DNA of 64,000 nt from Amphibacillus sp052055485 (lineage in GTDB: Bacteria; Bacillota; Bacilli; Bacillales; Amphibacillaceae), in assembly GCF_052055485.1 (NCBI RefSeq), contig NZ_CP197171.1, forward strand, positions 372,001 through 436,000, read 5' to 3'. How positions within the stretch are numbered: the first letter of the stretch is position 1; every line of letters starts with the position of its first letter. The position numbers and the translations under genes were made by a program. The notes beneath the pieces are model-generated. The model saw only the letters and a list, made by a program, of their open reading frames with translations. It had not been told where the DNA came from and did no database searches. Below, one piece after another: positions 34,851 to 44,189 of the stretch.

Positions 34851-35447
34851 TTAGCCAATATCAATTTCCTTTTCTCTATAATAGTATTTAAGATCCCTGT
34901 CATTAATCTCTCTGATCACTCGACATGGATTTCCCACGGCGACCACATTAGCTGGAATATCTTTTGTCACTACACTGCCAGCTCCAATGACGGTATTATC
35001 ACCGATCTTTACTCCTGGAAGGATGACTGAATTTGCTCCAATCCAGACATTATTACCAATTGAAATTGGAACATTATACTGGGCCTGCTTTCTTCTTAAT
35101 TCCGGGTACACAGGGTGTGTGCCTGCAGTTAAAGTCACATGAGGACCAAATAAAACATAATCGCCAACAAAAATATCACAATCATCCACTAACGTTAGAT
35201 TAAAATTAGCGTAAACATCTTTGCCGAAATAGACATATTTTTCACCCCAGTTGGCGTAAAAGACGGCTCAATATAATAATTACCTCCAATTGCAGCAAAC
35301 ATTTCGTTTTTCTCCTTCACTTGGTCGGGTATGGTTAAAATCATACAGTCATTCAAGACATTTCTCTTGCTCAGCAAGTAAAGATTGATCATTACAATAA
35401 TAAAGCTTTTGATTGTACATTCTTTCCATCATATCCTTTAATTCCAT
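34851..35447 (-). pseudogene. lacA: Galactoside/maltose O-acetyltransferase, broken
   Basis: The three minus-strand frames together give a LacA/Maa-type hexapeptide-repeat acetyltransferase. It begins MELKDMMERMYNQKLYYCND at 35447, hits TGA at codon 33, continues LYDFNHTRPSEGEKRN, shifts frame to EMFAAIGGNYYIEPSF, and shifts again to YANFNLTLVDDCDIFVGD, then is intact to IREINDRDLKYYY. The left-handed beta-helix repeats (ISIGNNVWIGANSVILPGVK, IGDNTVIGAGSVVTKDIP) and catalytic His (AGTHPVY) are in the intact 3' part (34851-35189). One stop and at least two frameshifts make it nonfunctional unless the 112-residue fragment is used. Confidence 0.85.
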
Positions 35448-35778
35448 TGAGTACACCTTCGATTCAAATAGTTTGTGCCAATACGTCTAGTATACTAAAT
35501 CAGCTTTCTAAAATATCGATTTGATTTTGCCTTCAACGACAACTAGATCGTTCAATAAGGCGTGAGTAGATCAAATCATACCTTAGCTTGATTGCATTAA
35601 AATTATTTTCAATAAAATTCAAAAGCCCTGTAATATTTGTTAGGAATTTACCTTAGAGACAAAAGCCTATTTTTGGAACTTTACGATTAGGCAAACATAT
35701 GATAAACCGAGCAAGATAACATGTAAATAATGGAGTTAAATATTTTTATCAAAATTAATAAATGTGTGGTGAAAAAAT
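35448..35778. other. Intergenic, no gene seen
   Basis: About 330 AT-rich bases between the acetyltransferase pseudogene and the spore-surface-like gene. I see no ORF with a ribosome site, RNA gene or strong repeat; it should contain the promoter of the next gene. Confidence 0.5.
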
Positions 35779-36207
35779 ATGTCAATGCCAAATGTTCCTG
35801 ATATAGACCCAAAGATAACACTAGATCGCTGTAAGACTATTGAATTATTATTATCCTCTATAGCACTAGAAGAAATAAGTCTATCTCATCTATTAAATGC
35901 GGAAGGAGAAAAATTACAATTATTTTTAAAAACAGATCCAAAATGTTTAAAAGAATTTATAGCCATAAACGATAGTGTGAATAAAACACTGCGTAGTGTT
36001 GTCAAATCCCAGATACTGCTTCATTTCAAATTAGAAGATGTGGTCGCTCTGGACAGAGAAGAATGTCGAGGTAAAAAACCAGAAGGATGTAAATGTAGTC
36101 ATTGTTGTAAAAAGAAACACCCATGTAAGCCGCCCAAAAAGGATTGTGACTCAGATCTAAATAAATTCACATGTGAGGAGCTTGCGAAAAAGATTTCTCG
36201 CGAATGA
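35779..36207 (+). CDS. Small spore-surface-like protein with Cys-rich tail
   Basis: 142 residues. The start MSMPNVPDIDPKITLD and the block IELLLSSIALEEISLSHLLN + AEGEK, followed by INDSVNKTLRSVVKSQILLH, match an N-terminal region I know from many Bacillus and Clostridium proteins of spore or exosporium type. The C-terminal 40 residues are rich in Cys, Lys and Pro (ECRGKKPEGCKCSHCCKKKH), compatible with cross-linking or metal binding. It directly precedes another small gene and a TPR glycosyltransferase, a combination often seen near spore surface genes. The spore link is inference from family memory. Confidence 0.65.
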   Translation: MSMPNVPDIDPKITLDRCKTIELLLSSIALEEISLSHLLNAEGEKLQLFLKTDPKCLKEFIAINDSVNKTLRSVVKSQILLHFKLEDVVALDREECRGKKPEGCKCSHCCKKKHPCKPPKKDCDSDLNKFTCEELAKKISRE

Positions 36208-36225
36208 CAAAGGAGATTGATAAAG

Positions 36226-36699
36226 ATGCCTCTGACCCAACAAAGCACCGAGGAATTGCTTAGGCAAAGTGAAGAAGGCTATTTACAATTCCTCAAACTT
36301 TTTCTCGAAATACAGATTTCCAGCTTACAAGCCATAGCATATTCTCCTTCACCTATCACTGACAAAAAGTATGCCGAAAAACAACTGGTTGAATCCTTAG
36401 CACTGATGGATAATATTTTAACGCATCTTTATTCACGAGATATTTTAGCACGTCATTACATTAATGGTGATTCTTATAGCTATCTTAAAGAAGAAATTGA
36501 AGCAACCGAATATTTAATGCTGGAATTTAAACTTTATTTAAGAAAATCTCAATTTGAGATTCCTGCATACAAAGAACAATGTGAACGACTTATCAATCAA
36601 ATTTCAAAATATTTTTATAAAGATTACGTTAAAGTAATTGTCATCAATACCGAGCTTCCGAAGCCATGGTTTGCTTCTTCTCAAGTCCAAATTCATTAA
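36226..36699 (+). CDS. Hypothetical protein paired with the spore-surface-like gene
   Basis: 157 residues, mostly helical and acidic, no signal peptide or membrane segment. I do not recognise a domain. It starts at ATG 36226 behind AAGGAG, 18 bases after the previous stop, so the two are cotranscribed. Its length and helical, hydrophobic-patterned N-terminus (EEGYLQFLKLFLEIQISSLQ) resemble four-helix coat or filament proteins, but this is only an impression. Confidence 0.55.
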   Translation: MPLTQQSTEELLRQSEEGYLQFLKLFLEIQISSLQAIAYSPSPITDKKYAEKQLVESLALMDNILTHLYSRDILARHYINGDSYSYLKEEIEATEYLMLEFKLYLRKSQFEIPAYKEQCERLINQISKYFYKDYVKVIVINTELPKPWFASSQVQIH

Positions 36700-36792
36700 A
36701 AACCTTATACTGTATGCACATCTAACCGTTCACTTAATTCTATAGCACCATATACTAATATGAACTTTATAAAATGGTGGTGAGCTTGAGGA

Positions 36793-37881
36793 ATGTATAA
36801 AATCAGTTTGTGTATGATTGTCAAAGATGAAGAGGAAGTATTGCATCAATGTTTGAACAGCGTAAAGGATATTGTTGATGAAATGATTATTGTTGATACC
36901 GGGTCGTCAGATAAAACAAAAGAGATAGCAAAAGAATTTACTGAAAAGGTATTTGATTTTAAGTGGATTGATGATTTTTCAGCTGCAAGAAACTTTGCCT
37001 TCAGTCAAGCAACAATGGACTATATTTTTTGGATCGATGCCGATGATATTTTATTAGAAGAAGATCAGGAAAAATTTAAACAATTAAAACAAGAACTAAC
37101 CTATGATGTAGATACGGTGTCGATGTTATATTATATTGCATTTGATGAATATGATAATCCTACCTTTAGCTATCGAAGAAATCGACTGGTGAAAAGAGAG
37201 AAAAATTTCAAATGGAAGGGAGCTGTCCATGAATATTTAGAGTTTGGTGGACATGTGCTTTCCTCAGATATAGCCGTCAGACATCGAAAAAAAGATAAGC
37301 AAAATAAGACCGGACAGAGTGATAGAAATCTGAAAATATACGAGAAACGTTTAGAAAAAGGGGAAGAATTTACCCCAAGAGATACATTTTATTATGGTAA
37401 TGAACTGAAAGATCATCGTCAGTTTGAAAAAGCTATTCAATACTATCATAAATTTCTAGATACGGATAAGGGTTGGATTGAAGACAAGATTCGAGCATGC
37501 ATCAATTTAGCAGCTTGTTACAGAAATTTAGAGGATACTGAGAAAGAGATTGAAGCTCTGGTAAAATCAATTACGTATGATATCCCTAGGCCGGAGGCTT
37601 CTTGTCGAATGGGGGATTTATATAAAGAACGCAAGCTGTATGAGAAGGCCATTCTTTGGTATCAACTTGCCATTCAAGTGAATCCCGAAGATAATCAAGG
37701 ATTTAGACAAGAAAGTTATTCAACTTGGTATCCCTATTTACAGCTATGCGTTTGTCATTGGTATATGGGTGATAAGGAATTAGCTGCCCTATATAACAAA
37801 AAGGCAAAGGAATATCGACCAAATGATCAAACAATCCTTAAAAATGAAGCATTTTTCGATCAACACTTAAAAACAGAATAA
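36793..37881 (+). CDS. Glycosyltransferase family 2 with C-terminal TPR repeats
   Basis: 362 residues. The N-terminal GT-A domain (1-~200) has the opening SLCMIVKDEEEVLHQCLNSV, IIVDTGSSDKT, and the metal-binding FWIDADD. The C-terminal part contains tetratricopeptide-like helix pairs (QFEKAIQYYHKFLDTDKGW, YEKAILWYQLAIQVNPED). This layout is that of SunS-like and related peptide/protein glycosyltransferases in Bacillus. It follows the two small proteins at 35779 and 36226, one of them Ser/Cys/Lys-rich, so it may glycosylate a surface or spore protein. The acceptor is not known. Confidence 0.88.
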   Translation: MYKISLCMIVKDEEEVLHQCLNSVKDIVDEMIIVDTGSSDKTKEIAKEFTEKVFDFKWIDDFSAARNFAFSQATMDYIFWIDADDILLEEDQEKFKQLKQELTYDVDTVSMLYYIAFDEYDNPTFSYRRNRLVKREKNFKWKGAVHEYLEFGGHVLSSDIAVRHRKKDKQNKTGQSDRNLKIYEKRLEKGEEFTPRDTFYYGNELKDHRQFEKAIQYYHKFLDTDKGWIEDKIRACINLAACYRNLEDTEKEIEALVKSITYDIPRPEASCRMGDLYKERKLYEKAILWYQLAIQVNPEDNQGFRQESYSTWYPYLQLCVCHWYMGDKELAALYNKKAKEYRPNDQTILKNEAFFDQHLKTE

Positions 37882-37948
37882 CTTTGAAAGAAACTGTGAT
37901 AAAAGTTGTGATTAAATTATTAAAGATGAAAATGAAAGGCGCATATAC

Positions 37949-38003
37949 TTGGGCTACTGAAATAACCTACTCATAGGAAAATGAGTATATTTTAGTTGCC
38001 CAT
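37949..38003 (+). terminator. Possible terminator after the glycosyltransferase
   Basis: TGGGCTACTGAAATA and ATATTTTAGTTGCCCA pair around an inner ACTCA/TGAGT stem, followed by TTTT. The surrounding 37882-38186 contains no gene. Confidence 0.5.
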
Positions 38004-38186
38004 TTTATGTTATAAATTAATTCTAAATATGAACCTATTAATATCCTATTTTGGTAATTAATATAATAATCATCTACTTATCATAGCTCAAAAACCAAAT
38101 GTTAAGTAAATTTGCGCAATTGATAATGACATTTGATAGAAAATAACAATGATTTCAAGTATGATTTTGATAGGAGGTTGATCGAA

Positions 38187-38630
38187 ATGGGAAATTTTTC
38201 CGAAAGAATTTATCAATTAAGAAAAGAACTTGGGGTCACCCAAGAAGAAATTGCAACAAAGTTAAAAGTCTCTCGACAAACGATCTCAAATTGGGAAAGT
38301 GGTGCTGCTCAACCAACAATTGATAAAGCAATCGAATTAGCAAATCTATATGATGTATCAATGGACGAACTAATTGGTATAGATAAGAAAAAGACAAAGG
38401 AGCCTAGTGCAGTATTGCTTTCTTTAATGCATCAGCAGGTCAGCTTATATTTAGATCCAAAAATTGATAATGATGCTTGGATGTCCGTTCAAAAGACAAA
38501 AATTAGAAATTGTGAAATTATTGAAGTGAATCCAAATAGCATTAGAATCATTATGAATGAGAAAAAACAAAGAATTGAAAAATTAATTTTTCTTAAAGAT
38601 ATCTCAGGTTTTGAAATGGAGGTTAATTAG
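38187..38630 (+). CDS. XRE-family HTH regulator
   Basis: 147 residues. Cro/C1-type helix-turn-helix in the first 60 residues (IYQLRKELGVTQEEIATKLK, VSRQTISNWESGAAQPTIDKA). The C-terminal ~80 residues are a small domain without known signature. Start at ATG 38187 with a strong AGGAGG; the open frame extends upstream to 38133 without a ribosome site. The stop overlaps the start of the next gene (TAGATG), so the pair is coupled. XRE plus small membrane protein pairs are usually self-regulating sensor modules. Confidence 0.85.
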   Translation: MGNFSERIYQLRKELGVTQEEIATKLKVSRQTISNWESGAAQPTIDKAIELANLYDVSMDELIGIDKKKTKEPSAVLLSLMHQQVSLYLDPKIDNDAWMSVQKTKIRNCEIIEVNPNSIRIIMNEKKQRIEKLIFLKDISGFEMEVN

Positions 38631-38987
38631 ATGTGGTGGATAATCGTAATATTTGTTGCTATCATGCTTTTTTCTAAATTAGACGATATCATCGAGCTTT
38701 ATAAAGGGAAAAGTCCTGATTATCAAAAGGAAAAAGAGCAACAACAATTAGAACGAGATCATGAACGATCAGAAATTATCCAATTATTGAAAGACTCAAT
38801 TGATCTAGATTGTCAAATTGAAAGTGATGATTTAATTTATATGTCAATTGGCTCCAAGGTTGTTGGAAAAGTCATTAATGTTGATGATGAATGGGTTGAG
38901 CTATTAACGACTAAGAGGGCTCGGAAACAGAAAATGAAGCTGTTTCTCAAAATTGAGCATATTTCTAGTGTGTCAAAGGTTTTATAA
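38631..38987 (+). CDS. Small membrane-anchored protein coupled to the XRE regulator
   Basis: 118 residues. One N-terminal membrane helix (MWWIIVIFVAIMLFSKL), a charged coiled-coil-like stretch (PDYQKEKEQQQLERDHERSE) and a C-terminal small beta domain (MSIGSKVVGKVINVDDEWVE) ending in basic residues. It is adjacent to the HTH gene with no gap. Unknown function; it may hold the regulator at the membrane or be its antagonist. Confidence 0.65.
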   Translation: MWWIIVIFVAIMLFSKLDDIIELYKGKSPDYQKEKEQQQLERDHERSEIIQLLKDSIDLDCQIESDDLIYMSIGSKVVGKVINVDDEWVELLTTKRARKQKMKLFLKIEHISSVSKVL

Positions 38988-39076
38988 TCTGCTGTACCTC
39001 AAGTGACAATCATTTACTTAGGGCAAAAAGTACCCCTCTTTCCCGAAGATATTAGGACAAGCATTAGTGTTGTTAC

Positions 39077-39124
39077 AAACCAAACGTATTCAGTCTTTTT
39101 TAAACAAATACGTTTGGTTTTCTC
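39077..39124. terminator. Bidirectional terminator
   Basis: AAACCAAACGTATT and AATACGTTTGGTTT form a 14-bp stem with T-rich flank, between the XRE pair and the convergent pyruvyl transferase gene. Confidence 0.8.
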
Positions 39125-39145
39125 CCCTAAAAAAAGAGGCTGCAC

Positions 39146-40249
39146 TTAGATATACAACCCGTGTTTAAATGGTTCCTTCAATCGATCACGATAAAGGTTT
39201 AGACTTGAGTCCATTTTGGCTTTAATTTCTGACTGACGACTTAATATTTCTGATTCCATCGATAAGATTTGTTCACTAATATTCGACTCATCAGTTGAGA
39301 TAATAAAATCCTCAAGATTAACGGATTTAACAAAATCAAACATTTTAGAGCGGTACCCTAATGCAATAAAAGGGACATTGGCTGCTAAAGAAAGATAATT
39401 AGCATGTAACTTAAAGTTAATCGTAAACATAAAGTCTTGCATCAACGCTAATAACTCATTATGATCATAAAGCGTTCGATCAAGGGTTACTTTAGTGGAA
39501 TCAACTAGCTTAGAATGAAGTCGTTCAATTGCTGGCAGATCCGTTCCCCAGACAGTATATAAATAGATATGATAGCCCTTTTCAATCAATTGGTTTAAAG
39601 CATCAGCCAACTGCTCTTCTACTTTTTGTTCATCTCCACCATAAATGTTATTGAAACTTGTTCCCCAATTGACACCGACTACTTTTTTATTTGGTTCCGC
39701 TGAATCTAAAGCCATTTTCATAGGATGTTTATTTGCTCGTTGATCAAGATTGAGCAGGAACCCTGGATCACCACTTATATGACAATTTTGCACACCGTAT
39801 TGTTCCAATATTTTAAGCGTTAACGGACCACGAACACCTGACCATACACTTTTTTCAAAAACGACAGCTATTTTCTGTTTTAGATCATCTGATACAGAAA
39901 ATGGGATTAGAATGTTATTCTCCAAATGCTCAATAAGCGGTTTGGGTACCCAATCAATCCCGGAGCCCCAAATCATTACTTTTTTATTTAATGAAATACA
40001 TTCATATAGGTAACTAATGATGTACGGATGAATAAAATGCCCTTTGCCACCGAGTATCGAGCCACCTCCTAAAACAATCAGATCATATTCTTGTAAAGCT
40101 ACATTTTTTAAGTACTTAGGCTCAATATTGGCAGAATCCAGTGTGTAATCATCTCCCAGAGTTGAAAACTGTTCCTTAAATAAATCAAACATTAATTCAT
40201 CGCCTAAATTTTTATAGCCGATCCATCCAATATACAAAACTTTTTTCAT
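39146..40249 (-). CDS. Polysaccharide pyruvyl transferase family protein
   Basis: 367 residues. The opening VLYIGWIGYKNLGDELMFDL, the block DLIVLGGGSILGGKGHFIHP and the late KLHANYLSLAANVPFIALGY are the signature of the CsaB/polysaccharide pyruvyl transferase family. These enzymes add pyruvate ketals to cell-wall or spore-surface polysaccharide, allowing S-layer proteins to anchor. ATG behind AGGGAGGATTCTAG. Monocistronic. It is not next to an S-layer gene here, so the target polymer is open. Confidence 0.87.
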   Translation of the reverse strand: MKKVLYIGWIGYKNLGDELMFDLFKEQFSTLGDDYTLDSANIEPKYLKNVALQEYDLIVLGGGSILGGKGHFIHPYIISYLYECISLNKKVMIWGSGIDWVPKPLIEHLENNILIPFSVSDDLKQKIAVVFEKSVWSGVRGPLTLKILEQYGVQNCHISGDPGFLLNLDQRANKHPMKMALDSAEPNKKVVGVNWGTSFNNIYGGDEQKVEEQLADALNQLIEKGYHIYLYTVWGTDLPAIERLHSKLVDSTKVTLDRTLYDHNELLALMQDFMFTINFKLHANYLSLAANVPFIALGYRSKMFDFVKSVNLEDFIISTDESNISEQILSMESEILSRQSEIKAKMDSSLNLYRDRLKEPFKHGLYI

Positions 40250-41199
40250 CTAGAATCCTCCCTAGTCAAATTGAGAATACAAGCTCAGAGCGCTCGTCCA
40301 GTCATGCACAAATTAAAATAGCCTGTGACAAATACACGACAACCTAAGAAAGCTGATATTGACTTATCGCAGCAAGAAGATCGTCATTGAGCGCTTTAGT
40401 TAGACATAGTTATTTTTTTAAATCTTATCTATGATGACAAATTTTATAATGCTCTAAATAATTAGAGGGAATTGGATTACTTCAGAATCTCTATGGTAAA
40501 AATAATAATTGTCTAATCGATCATCCATAAAGTTTGTGCCTTGCCAATTGTAGAACAAAACCTTAGTCCATATCCTTCCCTTTATTCAGACATCCTTTTC
40601 TATAGTAAAGAATTTTAAAAATCCCTAATCTCTTCATAATATGTACTTCGAGCACTAAAAGTGAACTATTTATTAATTTACGCTTCCCCCGCCTTTTCTG
40701 CTATTGATTTTAACCCTTCTTCAGTTGTTCCCATTCTGTCATAATCCTGATAGATACAAACACAGATAATTTATGTGCTAATATCGGATCGCAAAAGCAC
40801 CTTATCGCTTCATAACAATAAATGACTTATCAGCTATTTTTATTTAACACATTTTAATGATTAATAAAATGTAGAAAAAACCAGTTGAAAGTGAATAAAA
40901 TTATTAACGATTTTATAAAAATCATGTGTAGATTCGCGTGGGAATAGCGTGAGCTTGAGGTCCACTTTGACAAGTGGTTTTTGCTTGGCAAAGTTAGCTC
41001 AAGCCACGCCCACAGGACAAGGAAGACCTCGAAGCAATACATCACACGAAGAAAATTGCTCTGTATTTTCGAGGAAAGCGGAACATAGCTCACCTGCGGA
41101 TCTCAATCGAAAATAGAGGGTTGGTTGTCAATCGAAAAATCTATCTACAAAGTCAACGTTTATACTTAATCGTAGATCAACTCTTAAGTCATCTGTGAC
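40250..41199. other. Intergenic region next to the IS21 element
   Basis: About 950 bases between the pyruvyl transferase gene and the insertion sequence. 40250-40930 is AT-rich and shows no gene. 40935-41113 holds the palindromic repeat described separately. Short open frames in the repeat have no ribosome site. Confidence 0.5.
40935..41113. repeat. Palindromic GC-richer intergenic repeat
   Basis: Nested hairpins. GCGTGAGCTTGAG pairs with CTCAAGCCACGC (about 40947-41010) and encloses CCACTTTGACAAGTGG. Further on, CCTCGAA pairs with TTTCGAGG (41028-41074). The composition stands out from the AT-rich surroundings. Similar hairpin-rich intergenic elements are common in Bacillaceae genomes as I recall; here it is next to an insertion sequence. 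Confidence 0.5.
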
Positions 41200-41229
41200 C
41201 GTCAAGTAAAAAGACACAATTTATGCTCA

Positions 41230-41994
41230 TTAATTTGAAACACTTTCTTGCCCAAATATGGTCGATCTATGTTTCATTCGATAACTATCTTCATTTAGAT
41301 GAATGATTTCAACTCGGTGTAGAATTCTATCTAATATAGCTGTTGTAATTGCTTGGTCACCTAATAGCTCTCCCCACTCTTTAGGTGCTTTATTTGAAGT
41401 TAAAATGATGGATGATTGATTGTATAAATCATTAATCAAGTGGAAGAACATATTAGCTTCCTGTGAATCCATCGCCATAAACATCAAATCATCAATAATA
41501 ACTAAGTCTGCATCTCTTATTCTTTTCATTCTCGTCTGTGATTTTCGAGTAATTTCTTCCGTTTTTAATACATGAATAAGGTCTCCCATCGTAGTAAAGA
41601 TAACCTTGTAACCTTGGTTTAACGCTTCGATTCCTAATCCAATTGATATGTGAGTTTTCCCACTACCTGGTGGTCCTAATAGAATGATATTGTGTAACTG
41701 TTCTATCCAAGTTAAATCCTTCAACCTATTCAAATGTTTATTGCTTAATGATTTCTGTTCTTTTATATTGAATTCCTCTAATGTCTTTTGGAACGGAAAT
41801 GTAGCCCATTTAAATCGTTTTTCTAACTGCTTTTCTTCTCTGCGAGTTTGTTCATATTTTACTACATCTAGGAGGAACTGAGTAAAGGAGGAATCCTTTT
41901 GCTCAGCCTCTCTAATTAATGCAGGAAGGTGATTTGCTGTTTCTGTTAAACGTAGAGTTCTCATCAATTCTTGTAATTGATTTAACTGGCTCAT
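41230..41994 (-). CDS. istB: IS21-type IstB ATPase (transposition helper)
   Basis: 254 residues of the IstB/DnaC-like AAA+ group. Walker A is GPPGSGKTHISIGLG, Walker B is DLVIIDDLMFM, and sensor ILTSNKAPKEWGELLGD is typical. It helps the IstA transposase select targets. Its start overlaps the istA stop by four bases (ATGA), as in other IS21 elements. Full length for the family. Confidence 0.95.
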   Translation of the reverse strand: MSQLNQLQELMRTLRLTETANHLPALIREAEQKDSSFTQFLLDVVKYEQTRREEKQLEKRFKWATFPFQKTLEEFNIKEQKSLSNKHLNRLKDLTWIEQLHNIILLGPPGSGKTHISIGLGIEALNQGYKVIFTTMGDLIHVLKTEEITRKSQTRMKRIRDADLVIIDDLMFMAMDSQEANMFFHLINDLYNQSSIILTSNKAPKEWGELLGDQAITTAILDRILHRVEIIHLNEDSYRMKHRSTIFGQESVSN

Positions 41995-43559
41995 ACTGGA
42001 TCACCTTCCAATATGGCAGTATAGGCATTCACTTCTCGTTTTTGAGCTTCTGTTTCCATAACCCAAGCTGAAACTCCTTTTACTCGTGTTACATTCTTAG
42101 CGGTATCATTTGGTGTATCTTCCATTTGTCGATGTCGTTTTAAATAGGCAACGACATCGCTAAAATCTGTGGCACCATAAAGATTCCTCTTTATACACTC
42201 TTTCAATGCTGTTGATAGAATTTCTTTGTTATTTGTTTTTGTCTCTTTTATTATCATTTGGAGTTGATCCCTAATATATCGAGGGTACTTCCCTTTTACT
42301 GCTTGTAGATAATCATAAGCCATCTCACTGTCATTAAAATGCTCGGCAACTGTATTCATAAATGCATCAATACCCTTTGTTCTATCACGGCTATGTTTTC
42401 TATCTTTAATCAATAACCCTTTCTCGTCAGGGATCGTATGCTTTGCTATGATTTCACCTGTTTCAGGGCTATAAATGATTAATTCTCTTTCCTCCGTTTC
42501 CTTAATGCAGACCGTTTCGTACTTGCCAAACGTCCCCAATGGTAGAGTATAACGGTTAGATAAATATCGAATGGTATTGTCCTTATGGACACATCTTGAT
42601 ATACTATTTTCATAGTTATATTTTATATCTATATTTTTGGTGACTGGTCTTAAGTGTTGTCTTTCCAGGGAAAATACTTCGACCGGTCTCTTTTTTGTTG
42701 TATGGTGAATTTTATAGTTTCCAGTTCTATGAAGCCATTCCCACCCTTGTTCATTCCAAGAATCAATGTTATGAAAAACTCGATGTTTAGCGAAATTATG
42801 TTTAATAAATCCAACTACATTTTCAATTTTTCCTTTGCTCTCTGGATCCGCCTTGCGGCAAACACGAAGGTTTAGATTCCTAGATTCTTTATATTGTTGG
42901 AACTCTTGTGTTAAAATTAAATCCCCACCATTCTCACTGACAACGATTAAACTATCTTGGTCATATACCAATTCACCTGGAATTCCTCCATACCACTTAA
43001 ATGCATTTTCATGTGCTTTAATGACATCTTGGGTAGTAAATGGCCTATCCAACCATTCCATATATTTATATCTAGAATTAGATAGTACAAATGCTATAAA
43101 GTTTAATTTTACTTCCTTACTGTCTGCTGCCTTCTGTTTCGTATGACCAAAATCAACTTGTATTTGCTCACCCATAGGTGAATCGAGAATAGCCTCATAA
43201 ATTCGTGGTGAAGTTTCCTTTCTTATTTTATATTCCTCTCGAAGTTCTCTAACATAGGAGCGAACCGTACTTTCACCTACTTCTAAATCTTCGTATCTTT
43301 CTTTTAGCCAATCTTCTACTTGTGCCGCAGACATATCTGGATGTTCTCTTAGCCAGGATAAAATTAGTTCTTTATAAGGATCTAATTTCTTACTTCTGGT
43401 TTGAATGGAATCAACCCACTTAGACATATCCGAAGGATTCTTTTTTAGATAACGATGAACGGTTGATCTTGAGATTCCTAGTTTTTCAGCTACCTTTGTC
43501 TTACTAAAACCCTTTTTAATTAATTGATGTATTTCCATATACATTTCCCACTTATCCAC
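41991..43559 (-). CDS. istA: IS21-type IstA transposase
   Basis: 522 residues. An N-terminal helix-turn-helix (MEIHQLIKKGFSKTKVAEKL, GISRSTVHRYLKK) is followed by the DDE-type integrase core (QIQVDFGHTKQK with the first Asp, ELVYDQDSLIVV with the second, RKADPESKGKIENVVGFIKH with the Glu). A C-terminal beta domain follows. Start placed at GTG 43559 behind GGAGG; the frame is open to 43607 but lacks a ribosome site there. Intact transposase of the insertion sequence. Confidence 0.95.
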   Translation of the reverse strand: MDKWEMYMEIHQLIKKGFSKTKVAEKLGISRSTVHRYLKKNPSDMSKWVDSIQTRSKKLDPYKELILSWLREHPDMSAAQVEDWLKERYEDLEVGESTVRSYVRELREEYKIRKETSPRIYEAILDSPMGEQIQVDFGHTKQKAADSKEVKLNFIAFVLSNSRYKYMEWLDRPFTTQDVIKAHENAFKWYGGIPGELVYDQDSLIVVSENGGDLILTQEFQQYKESRNLNLRVCRKADPESKGKIENVVGFIKHNFAKHRVFHNIDSWNEQGWEWLHRTGNYKIHHTTKKRPVEVFSLERQHLRPVTKNIDIKYNYENSISRCVHKDNTIRYLSNRYTLPLGTFGKYETVCIKETEERELIIYSPETGEIIAKHTIPDEKGLLIKDRKHSRDRTKGIDAFMNTVAEHFNDSEMAYDYLQAVKGKYPRYIRDQLQMIIKETKTNNKEILSTALKECIKRNLYGATDFSDVVAYLKRHRQMEDTPNDTAKNVTRVKGVSAWVMETEAQKREVNAYTAILEGDPV

Positions 43560-43664
43560 CTTTACGTCCTCCACTGTTCTGTATGTTTTGATATAAACAT
43601 TGTACAATGGAAGTTCTTATTATTAATATTTTTGTGTAAATAAGTGTGTCTTTTTATCTAGCAA

Positions 43665-44189
43665 AAACTGTCTACTCTAGTTTAGCAGTCACATCATCTT
43701 GACTGAGCATGAAAATTCAGATGCGAAAGTTGAGTAGTTAAGTTGTTTAAAACAGCTAACAACTTTAGTGCAATTTATATATCGCCTAATTCACAATAAA
43801 ATTAAGAAGGCAATGAAAAAAACAGATTGCATATGACAAAATCAAAAAGAAGCCTCTCAGAAGTTTGGCAAATTTACGAAGGATTTATATATCTTCTTTG
43901 TACAGGATGAGTGGGTATTCTTATACAGTATTCAAATTAAAAATTTTTACTTCTTATATTTAGTACCGCTATTGAATTAATTAATAACTTTTGTAGTGCC
44001 TAATATATATTAATATAACCTCGAAATAAACTATCTAAAGTGTATATTTGAGAGAGAATAGATGGCTAAATAACATATAACATATTGGATATATTAATCT
44101 TTACAGCTTCTCCATCCATTATATTGGACCTATGCATATTACAATTTGTCTTGTAAGATAACTATAAAACTAATATTTGAGGTGATGAA
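43665..44189. other. Intergenic, no gene seen
   Basis: About 525 AT-rich bases between the insertion sequence and the broken HTH gene. No ORF with a ribosome site and no strong repeat seen. A GAGGTGATG ribosome site at its end belongs to the next gene. Confidence 0.5.

Larger units (their letters stand above)
41200..43664 (-). mobile_element. IS21-family insertion sequence
   Basis: Contains istA and istB with the typical four-base overlap. Inverted ends are visible: AGTAAAAAGACACAATTTATG at the left (from about 41205) and, on the opposite strand, AGATAAAAAGACACACTTATT at the right (to about 43660). Both genes are complete, so the copy may be active. The exact ends and any target duplication could not be fixed by eye. 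Confidence 0.8.

Noticed and set aside
42654..43146. Frames antisense to the IS21 transposase
   Set aside because: Shadows of istA.
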